Assembly: GCA_964473155.1 (NCBI GenBank)
Contig: CAYYNT010000089.1
Span: 1-13,561, forward strand
From: JAJFUG01 sp964473155
GTDB taxonomy: Bacteria > Gemmatimonadota > Glassbacteria > GWA2-58-10
Direction: 5' to 3'
DNA: 13,561 nucleotides
Shown here piece by piece: positions 7,671 to 13,561 of this stretch. The position numbers and the translations under genes are program-made. The stretch's first letter is position 1. Each line of letters begins with the position of its first letter. Under the pieces are notes generated by a model. The model was not told the origin of the DNA and made no database searches. It saw nothing but the letters and a program-made list of their open reading frames with translations.

Positions 7671-7700
7671 TTGATTCAAAACACCGTAGCAGACTAAATT
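7671..7700 (+). promoter_or_regulatory. Candidate promoter for the YtxJ-like gene
   Basis: TTGATT (7671-7676) and TAAATT (7695-7700) are 18 bases apart and sit about 40 bases before the start codon in the 119-bp divergent intergenic region. Both hexamers match only part of the consensus. The opposite-strand promoter for the lipoprotein lyase should lie in the same region, but I see no convincing pair there. Confidence 0.3.
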
Positions 7701-7741
7701 GATTAAACGTCCACGCTAATACACTCACATGGAGAGCGCCG

Positions 7742-8074
7742 ATGATCAAAACACTGGAAAATATAGACAATTTCATTTTTGCCAGCCGTAAAGAAGCTGT
7801 GCTGGCCTTCAAGAACAGCAGTATCTGTCCGATAAGCTCCGCCGCGCGCCATGAACTGGAATCCTGGTCCAGGGAAAACAGCAGTCCCGATATCTACATG
7901 GTCACTGTCCAGGAACGGCGCGACCTGTCCAACGAATTAAGCGTAAAACTGGGCGTGGAGCACGAAACCCCGCAGGTTATCCTCGTGCGGGACGGTAAAC
8001 CGCTGGGTGTGCTGAACCACTACTCGATCAAAAAGGACCGGCTGGACGGTATTCTGGCTAAGAGCGCCGGTTGA
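7742..8074 (+). CDS. ytxJ: YtxJ/BrxC-like monothiol redox protein (bacillithiol system)
   Basis: The 110-residue protein has a thioredoxin-like fold pattern with a single active-site cysteine in the motif S-I-C29-P-I-S32. ETPQVIL at 75-81 provides the cis-proline loop. This matches YtxJ (BrxC), a bacilliredoxin-type protein proposed to act on bacillithiolated proteins in the cytoplasm of Bacillus and present in Bacteroidota and other bacillithiol producers. It has no second active-site cysteine, so it cannot act like ordinary thioredoxin. GGAG seven bases before ATG supports the start. It is divergent from the lipoprotein lyase gene and convergent with the next lyase, with stops only 23 bases apart and no terminator between them. 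A functional tie to the polysaccharide genes is not implied. Bacillithiol production by this organism is inferred from this gene alone. Confidence 0.88.
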   Translation: MIKTLENIDNFIFASRKEAVLAFKNSSICPISSAARHELESWSRENSSPDIYMVTVQERRDLSNELSVKLGVEHETPQVILVRDGKPLGVLNHYSIKKDRLDGILAKSAG

Positions 8075-8097
8075 CGCATGTATTTTTGCACAGGAGT

Positions 8098-10377
8098 TTA
8101 CTGCACCCGCTCCAGGCTGGCCGCCCGTGGCTGATCGAGACGGAAAGTCAGCACCCCCGCCTCGCCGGAATACAACGCGGTTACAGTCTGACCATCGCTC
8201 TGAAGGCGATAGACGCAACGTTTGTCCAGCCCGGTCAGATAAACCCGGCAACCCGCGGGCAATCCTTCCGGAAGCACCACTCTTTTCCCGGCCGCGGACT
8301 GCGGGTCTCGGTCACGTGTAAACAGCACAGCCAGCGTATCCGCTGCCGCACCGGCCAGGTCAGGGCTTTCCACTCGTCTGAAACTGTGACCGGGAGCATC
8401 CCCGCTCGCGCCAATTTCGATCACATTCACGAAAAGGTCCTGCAGCCGGTCCGCGCCCGGCGACAGTTCAACGGTCCAGGCTCCCGGCTGGGCCGGAGGC
8501 CCGAAATAGCTCCCTCCGCTCAGGGGCAGGTTCTCGCCGTTGACCACGAATTCCTTTCCCGGCCCTCCGGTTTTGCCAAGACGCACATCCTCGGGAAACA
8601 GAGGATACAGGATCAACTGCCCTTTTCCCTCCCGCACCGTTACAGATCCATTATCCTCGAAACGCGGCTCGTTCACCGTGTGCAGGAGCCAGGTTTTACC
8701 GAACGCGGCATCCGTTGCATCCACATTGTCGCATACTGCCAGGATCGAGGGCTTGATGAACAGCATTCTGCGTACGAAACGGCTGATCTTGGGGCGGGCC
8801 TCCGGGTCGGTGACCAACACGCTGTTGTAGGCCCGGGTGGCGTCCCCGGCCACGTAGTCGTAATCTGCGCGGCTCTGCCAGGCTATGATGTCGCCCATGT
8901 CGGCATTCGCTCCGCTGCGGTATTGCGCCCAGTATTCGCTCAGGTTGCGGTTAGAGTTGCGGAAATAGTAATCCAGCGCGCGCTGACCGCCCTCGGAAGG
9001 CCAGGGGGCGTAACGGCGGGACGGAACTTTCTCGCGCGGATCTTTGATCAGCACGGTATTGTGAGCGATTGCGCGGGTGGCGTACTTTACGTGGTGCGGA
9101 CTGTAGCCATCATAATAACCCGCATCCAGCGCAAGATCACCGCCGCGCTGAATGGTAAACTGGTTCTGGTCCAGATGGTCGTGGCTGCCGAAAAAATCTC
9201 CGCATTCGAAATGGATGAAAGTATCATCCGGACCCCATCCGCTACGCATGCTCACATGGCCGAGGCGGGAAAGGTTAATCGCCTGGCTGGTGTTAAGTTC
9301 CCGGTAATCCACCGGGCGTATCGACGGATCATAAAAAATCAGCGGCAGCCACAGGTCGCCGGAACTGATCGAGCGCTGGCCCAGACGGGATTCGATCTCG
9401 TTCAGCAGGAACTGGCCGTGCCCGTTGCGATACACGGATACTATTATCTCCAGGGCCTGACGCAGCGTGTTATCCGGAAGCATACGCGGGGCAGGCATGT
9501 CGCCGCTGCGCACGAAAGTCCAGTCGGGTTGAAGGTTTGCCAGGCAGAAATAAATCCAGCCCTCCATCCAGCCACCCTGATCACGCCTGATCCGGGAGAA
9601 CAGATCGGCCCCGGTTGCGCTTCGGAAAGCGGCGCACCAGATTGGTGTTTCCTGAAGGAAATGGTTCAGGTTGTAGGCCATGCCCTCGTGCCAGCCACCC
9701 TCCAGAAGGGCCATCGCCTCGAACGAGCGCGAGTACCAGTCCATTGCCAGGCGGATCAGTTTCGTGGACGAGGTGTCACTGAAACCTTCATAGAGGGCCA
9801 GGCCTGTCAATCCCAACGCAAGAGCGCCGTTGGAGTAATAGTTGTGGAATATTTCCGGGCCGAGATACATCTGGCCTGTCTCCTCGTCTCTGTCCATCAG
9901 CTTTGCCGCCATGGCAAACATCTTGGCCCGCAGAGCCTGTTTCATCTCCGGAGTGAACCCCTCGTAATTGTACAGCCAGTCATAGGCCAGGCTCATGCGC
10001 TGAAGGTTTTCGCCGTTGAAAAAGAGGTCGTCGTCGGATGGCAGGGCCAGCATCCTGGCCAGCACCGAATCAGCCAGAATTGCGGATTCACCGGCCTGCC
10101 CTTGCATGGCGCGGATCAAGCAGTCCAGGGCCGCAGTATGAAAATCGTTCCGGCTGAGACGGGAATACCATTGGTCAAAAGGCGGGCTGTCCACGCGTGC
10201 GGCGATATTTTCCAGCGAGGTTCCCTCGGGCCAGTTTGCGGTACGGAACAGCAGACGGGGGTGCTCGCTCACCATACTGTTGGCCAGAGTGGTCGAGGAG
10301 GCGGCAACGGCGCTTTCAACACCGGCCCCTGCGATAATAATAAGCAGAAAAATAAATCCAAGCATCGATTTCAGCAT
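8098..10377 (-). CDS. Exported heparinase II/III-like protein (paralogue B)
   Basis: The 759-residue product begins with a Sec signal peptide (hydrophobic stretch about 7-18, likely cleavage near AVA-A at 23-26) and has no lipobox, so it should be periplasmic or secreted. The helical part holds EHPRLLFR at 38-45, AYDWLYNY at 131-138, FHNYYSNGA at 177-185 and GGWHEGMAY at 227-235. The beta-rich C-terminal half has GSHDHLDQNQF at 397-407, LALDAGY at 415-421 and AHNTVL at 438-443. The likely catalytic set is His178, Tyr235 and His399/His401, by comparison with heparinase II-type lyases. A GGGGGA motif four bases before ATG supports the start. It lies 21 bases after the V4R gene and is probably translated from the same mRNA. 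It is plainly a paralogue of the gene at 11031-13283. Lyase activity and a uronic-acid substrate are family-based inferences. Confidence 0.88.
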   Translation of the reverse strand: MLKSMLGFIFLLIIIAGAGVESAVAASSTTLANSMVSEHPRLLFRTANWPEGTSLENIAARVDSPPFDQWYSRLSRNDFHTAALDCLIRAMQGQAGESAILADSVLARMLALPSDDDLFFNGENLQRMSLAYDWLYNYEGFTPEMKQALRAKMFAMAAKLMDRDEETGQMYLGPEIFHNYYSNGALALGLTGLALYEGFSDTSSTKLIRLAMDWYSRSFEAMALLEGGWHEGMAYNLNHFLQETPIWCAAFRSATGADLFSRIRRDQGGWMEGWIYFCLANLQPDWTFVRSGDMPAPRMLPDNTLRQALEIIVSVYRNGHGQFLLNEIESRLGQRSISSGDLWLPLIFYDPSIRPVDYRELNTSQAINLSRLGHVSMRSGWGPDDTFIHFECGDFFGSHDHLDQNQFTIQRGGDLALDAGYYDGYSPHHVKYATRAIAHNTVLIKDPREKVPSRRYAPWPSEGGQRALDYYFRNSNRNLSEYWAQYRSGANADMGDIIAWQSRADYDYVAGDATRAYNSVLVTDPEARPKISRFVRRMLFIKPSILAVCDNVDATDAAFGKTWLLHTVNEPRFEDNGSVTVREGKGQLILYPLFPEDVRLGKTGGPGKEFVVNGENLPLSGGSYFGPPAQPGAWTVELSPGADRLQDLFVNVIEIGASGDAPGHSFRRVESPDLAGAAADTLAVLFTRDRDPQSAAGKRVVLPEGLPAGCRVYLTGLDKRCVYRLQSDGQTVTALYSGEAGVLTFRLDQPRAASLERVQ

Positions 10378-10398
10378 CCCATCCCCCGCAGCTACCGT

Positions 10399-10920
10399 TC
10401 ATTCCTGTGCGCTGACGCTCTTGAACACGCAGCTTTCCTCGCCCGTGCCCCAGCAGCTTATTTCGTGTGTGATATAGTGACGGCCGTAGAACGAATAAAG
10501 GATACCGGAAATCAGGCCCTCATCGAAGATACACTTGGTGGAGCCATCCTCCGGCAATCCCGAACAGTCGAGGTCCTCAGAGATGTCAAACAGGAACTCC
10601 CGGTTCTCGTCATCCTTGCTCACCACCTCGAAAAAGCCGATCTTGAAAATAAGGAACAGGTCTCTGACCTTTTCGAACAACTCAGTCTCGTCTTTCACGT
10701 TGCGCAGGAAACCGGCATACATAACGCGGCCCGCATGTTCACCCGCGCGGTATATTATTTCGGCGGTTTTTTCAACTCCGTATTCCATGGTGATGGCTGT
10801 TTTGATCGAATCCACCACCATGCGGTAAACCGCGATGCTCATCGTGTCACCGAGGGTAGGACGTCCCTTGGCAAGGTCGCCCACTCCTTCTATTTTACTG
10901 ATATCAGGCTTCGACGTCAT
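10399..10920 (-). CDS. V4R-domain (4-vinyl reductase-like) small-molecule-binding protein
   Basis: The 173-residue soluble protein ends in a V4R domain, about residues 85-160. CIFDEGLISGIL at 120-131 and HEISCWGTGEESCVF at 142-156 match the usual C-x-F-x-x-G-x-x-x-G and E-x-x-C-x-x-x-G-x-x-x-C pattern. Cys109, Cys120, Cys146 and Cys154 could hold a metal. V4R domains occur in the chlorophyll-related protein BchJ, in aromatic-sensing regulators and in many proteins of unknown role. No output domain or DNA-binding segment is visible, so regulation is not shown. Two start codons exist; ATG at 10920 was chosen over 10947 because GGAG lies five bases before it, inside the longer frame. It is sandwiched between two lyase paralogues, 110 bases after the upstream one and 21 before the downstream one. 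That placement suggests sensing or handling of a pathway compound, which is inference. Confidence 0.85.
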   Translation of the reverse strand: MTSKPDISKIEGVGDLAKGRPTLGDTMSIAVYRMVVDSIKTAITMEYGVEKTAEIIYRAGEHAGRVMYAGFLRNVKDETELFEKVRDLFLIFKIGFFEVVSKDDENREFLFDISEDLDCSGLPEDGSTKCIFDEGLISGILYSFYGRHYITHEISCWGTGEESCVFKSVSAQE

Positions 10921-11030
10921 TTTTTCTCCATGCATTTGAATAATCATTTCAGGTGCGATTCAACCTGCCGTAACTCCAGACCGGCAATCAAACAGCAATC
11001 CTTTCAGTTTTACTCAACCAAATCCTCCGT

Positions 11031-13283
11031 TTACTCCCTGAACAAACGCAGCCCCGAGCAATCGCCACCGGAAAGACGCATCACCCCGCCCTCTCCGGCC
11101 GGGAAAACACCCCGTTCAGTCTGGCCCATTTTAGCCCTGTAAACACCGTTCCTGGCGAGTCCGGCGAGATAGACGCGGCAGCCTGGAGTCAATCCCCTGG
11201 GAAGGTTGAGCATGGCAGGCGCGGGCGCTCCATCCGCACGGTCGCGGGTGAAAAGCAGGGCCACATCATCCCCGGCGGCCCCGACGAAATCATCGTTCTC
11301 GATCAGGCGGAAGCGACGGGGAGCTTCAACACCGCGCCCGCCTGTCTGCATCAGCACCAGGTAAATATCCTGACGGCGCGGGTCGCTCATCGTCAGGTCC
11401 AGACGCCAGGCTCCGGGTTCAGCCGGAGGACCGGTCTCACTGTCGCGCAAAGGATGGTTCACGCCAGCGGCCAGGAACTCCTTTCCCGGCCCGCCGTACT
11501 TGTTGACGAACACATCCACCGGCAGAAGCGGCTCCACGGTCAGACGGCCCTCGCCGTTCTCAACGATGACTGTATTATCCCCCAGTATTTCCGGCTCGTT
11601 GGCTGTGTGCAGCAACCAGTGCTTCTCGAACGCCTCGCAGACCGCATCCACATTGTCGCAGACAGCCACGATATCAGGTTTGACAAAAAGCAGCCGGCGG
11701 GTGAAACGGCTTATCTTGGGCCGCGCTCCAGGCTCGGTGAACCGCGTGCTGTTGTATGCGCCGGTGGCGTCTCCGCTGACGTAATCAAAATCCGCAGCGC
11801 TCTGCCAGGCCGTTATATCAGCCATGTCGGCTCGGGAATTGTCACGGTATTGGTCCCAGTAAAGGCTTATATCATAGTTGGAGTTGTTGAAAAAGTAATC
11901 CAGCGAGCGTTGCCCGCCGGTCGAGGGGAACGGCTTGTAATAATGGCTAAATGTCATTTCCTGCGGGTCGCGGATGAGGACGGTGTTATGCGCAATGGAG
12001 CGCACGGCGTACATTTCGTGATGCGTCCCGTAACCGTCGTACCCACCGCTGTCCAGGGCCAGTCCGCCCCGGTGATAGATGGTGAAGCTGTTCTGGTCCA
12101 GATGGTTGTGCGAGCCGAAATAATCCCCCGCCTCGAACGTTATGTAAGTGTCATCCGGCCCCCAGCCGCTGCGCAGGCTGGCGAAACCCAGGTGCTCCGG
12201 GTTGATGATACGGCTGGGAGGAAGTTCCCGGTAGTCCCTGTCCTCAAGGCTGTCGGAATAGAAAATAAGCGGCATCCAGAGGTCCCCATCGGCCATCGAG
12301 CGCTCTCCCAGGCGTTCCTCCAGTTCATTGAGCAGGAATTGCCCGTGAGGGTTGCCGTAAGCGCTGACAATCAGTTCCAGCGCCTGCCGCAGGTTGCGGT
12401 CCGGCAGCATGCGTCCCCGGTTATTGTCCCCGCTGCGCATGAAAGTGTAATCCGGGCGAAGAGAGGCCAGGCAGAAATAAATCCAGCCCTCCATCCAACC
12501 GCCCTGCTCACGCTTTATCCGGGCAAACCAGTCCTCACCCGTGGCGCTGCGCCAGGCCGCCACCCAGATGGGCGTCTCCTGTATCACATGGTTCAGGCTG
12601 TAGGCCAAGCCCTCGTGCCAGCCTCCGCCAAGCAGCTCCATCGCTTTGAACGAGCGGTTGAAATGCCAGTCGGAGGCGATACGGATCAGCCTGGCGGCCG
12701 CCGTGTCCTGTGGTCCTTCCCAGAGCGCCAGTCCGGTCAGCCCCACGGCCAGCGCGGCGTTCGAACAGTAATTGTGGAATATCTCCTCGCCGTAGACTAC
12801 TTCCTCACCCTTACCTACCCGCGTTATCAGGTGTCCGGCCATATCTAACATGCGCTCGCGCAGCTTTTTTTTCGCCGCGGCGTTGAATCCCCGGTAATTG
12901 TACAACCAGTCATAGGCCAGGCTCATGCGCTGGAGGTTCTCGCCATAAAAGAAATTCCCGTCACTCTCCGGCAGGGCTAACATCCTTGCGATTACGCTGT
13001 CCGCCCGGGCATCCCGCGGCGAACCGGCCTCGCCAAGCTCGGAACGCAAAAGCCAGCTCAGCGCGCCGGTGTGAAATTCATCCGGATTCAGACGGGCATA
13101 CCAGCCGCTGTAAGGCGCGCGTTTAATCCGTACCGCCACTTCGGATGGACTGGGGGCGTTATGCCATTTTGCGGTCCTGAACAACAGGCGCGGGTGTTCC
13201 GGCACCGGCTCGGCCGCGTAAATCATCGTTGCGCTGGTCGAGAGAACCACCGCGAGAAGAAAGCCTGACCTTGAAAGATTCAT
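11031..13283 (-). CDS. Exported heparinase II/III-like protein (paralogue A)
   Basis: The 750-residue product starts with a Sec signal peptide (hydrophobic core about 8-20, cleavage near IYA-A at 21-24) and no lipobox. The domain order is that of the paralogue at 8098-10377: EHPRLLFR at 29-36, AYDWLYNY at 123-130, FHNYCSNAA at 169-177, GGWHEGLAY at 220-228, GSHNHLDQNSF at 390-400, LALDSGGYDGY at 408-418 and AHNTVL at 431-436. Candidate catalytic residues are His170, Tyr228 and His392/His394. The two proteins align almost end to end. AGGGGA four bases before ATG supports the start, the same leader layout as the paralogue. It heads the presumed three-gene transcript with the V4R gene and paralogue B; the 110-base gap after it shows only a weak 5-bp hairpin. 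Substrate is unknown; a uronic-acid polysaccharide is the family-based guess. Confidence 0.88.
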   Translation of the reverse strand: MNLSRSGFLLAVVLSTSATMIYAAEPVPEHPRLLFRTAKWHNAPSPSEVAVRIKRAPYSGWYARLNPDEFHTGALSWLLRSELGEAGSPRDARADSVIARMLALPESDGNFFYGENLQRMSLAYDWLYNYRGFNAAAKKKLRERMLDMAGHLITRVGKGEEVVYGEEIFHNYCSNAALAVGLTGLALWEGPQDTAAARLIRIASDWHFNRSFKAMELLGGGWHEGLAYSLNHVIQETPIWVAAWRSATGEDWFARIKREQGGWMEGWIYFCLASLRPDYTFMRSGDNNRGRMLPDRNLRQALELIVSAYGNPHGQFLLNELEERLGERSMADGDLWMPLIFYSDSLEDRDYRELPPSRIINPEHLGFASLRSGWGPDDTYITFEAGDYFGSHNHLDQNSFTIYHRGGLALDSGGYDGYGTHHEMYAVRSIAHNTVLIRDPQEMTFSHYYKPFPSTGGQRSLDYFFNNSNYDISLYWDQYRDNSRADMADITAWQSAADFDYVSGDATGAYNSTRFTEPGARPKISRFTRRLLFVKPDIVAVCDNVDAVCEAFEKHWLLHTANEPEILGDNTVIVENGEGRLTVEPLLPVDVFVNKYGGPGKEFLAAGVNHPLRDSETGPPAEPGAWRLDLTMSDPRRQDIYLVLMQTGGRGVEAPRRFRLIENDDFVGAAGDDVALLFTRDRADGAPAPAMLNLPRGLTPGCRVYLAGLARNGVYRAKMGQTERGVFPAGEGGVMRLSGGDCSGLRLFRE

Positions 13284-13561
13284 ACCATCCCCTGCTGTTC
13301 GATTTTGCTTTCAATTGTCAGAGAGCCTTGAAATAAAGAATCAAGATATAATCCCAATCCATCGCGGCGCAACCTCAATCTGTTTCTTCCTGTCCGAGGT
13401 GTTGCAAAAAAGCATGCTTGTAACTACTTTACGATTCAAATTGTTCAGATATTCATTCATGACTGTCCGGGGAAAGACCGGACAACACGAGCTGAATGTT
13501 GAGCTGTCAGCCAATCAGAGAGAACAGTCTTTTCAGGACAGGGATTTCATGTCCTTTTCCG
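13284..13561. other. Right-edge intergenic region with upstream signals and unresolved partial ORFs
   Basis: This stretch must hold the promoter of the lyase-V4R-lyase cluster; AT-rich DNA at 13326-13355 is the likely place, but no pair of hexamers stands out. A perfect 7-bp hairpin, TGTCCGG at 13464-13470 with CCGGACA at 13478-13484, has no T-run. Two incomplete frames reach the window end. One on the plus strand is open from before ATG 13414, with a further ATG at 13459. One on the minus strand ends with TGA at 13507-13509 and could be the tail of an upstream gene. Neither is recognisable and neither is called as a gene. Confidence 0.3.

Noticed and set aside
10921..11030. TGCCG/CGGCA hairpin between paralogue A and the V4R gene as a terminator
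   Set aside because: The stem is five base pairs with an 11-base loop and no T-run, too weak to claim that the transcript ends there.
8071..11142. A plus-strand open frame of 1023 codons lying antisense to three genes
   Set aside because: It overlaps two lyase genes and the V4R gene, all of which have clear motifs, signal peptides or ribosome binding sites on the minus strand. Its translation shows no recognisable domain and crosses intergenic gaps, as expected of a GC-rich antisense shadow.
11454..12848. A plus-strand open frame of 464 codons antisense to lyase paralogue A
   Set aside because: No ribosome binding site or domain is visible. It resembles the antisense translation of paralogue B because the sense strands are homologous, so apparent conservation is not evidence for coding.
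13535..13555. AGGACA/TGTCCT hairpin followed by TTT at the right edge as a terminator
   Set aside because: The stem is six base pairs with a 9-base loop and a very short T-run, and the sequence stops before the context can be judged.
1..13561. CRISPR array, rRNA or riboswitch
   Set aside because: No regularly spaced direct repeats, rRNA-like segments or recognisable riboswitch cores were seen on either strand.

Overview
The window looks like chromosomal DNA from a free-living, probably uncultured bacterium. Most of it is moderately GC-rich, dense in minus-strand genes, and carries exported heparinase II/III-like proteins plus a YtxJ-type (bacillithiol-linked) thiol protein. That combination fits the Bacteroidota/FCB side of the tree better than Proteobacteria, but no phylogenetic marker is present, so the placement is a guess.

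Layout. 1-910: an AT-rich segment with a plus-strand promoter and one gene for a standalone PD-(D/E)XK protein like the N-terminus of type I restriction subunit HsdR; its composition differs from the rest and suggests acquisition. 911-1088: a non-coding, MITE-like element of about 124 bp with perfect 15-bp terminal inverted repeats and a 30-bp perfect palindrome inside. 1089-2879 (-): a 596-residue protein of unknown function, possibly an FMN/TIM-barrel relative with a cysteine-rich C-terminal half. 3010-3212: a tRNA-Ser(UGA) gene on the minus strand with candidate promoter and a strong terminator.

3240-7622 (-): a two-gene operon with a 33-nt gap. The first gene encodes a heparinase II/III-like lipoprotein; the second a fusion of a GHMP sugar kinase and a GalU-like sugar-1-phosphate nucleotidyltransferase. 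7742-8074 (+): a YtxJ/BrxC-like protein transcribed divergently. 8098-13283 (-): a three-gene cluster in which two closely related exported heparinase-like proteins flank a small V4R-domain protein. The right 278 bp hold the upstream region of that cluster and an unresolved edge.

Working model (inference): the three exported heparinase-like proteins cleave uronic-acid-containing polysaccharide outside the cytoplasm. The kinase-nucleotidyltransferase fusion could turn a released or salvaged sugar into an NDP-sugar in two steps. No transporter, SusC/D pair, sulfatase or two-component regulator is visible. The most unusual items are the fusion enzyme coupled to a lyase, the lyase-V4R-lyase arrangement, and the unassigned 596-residue protein.
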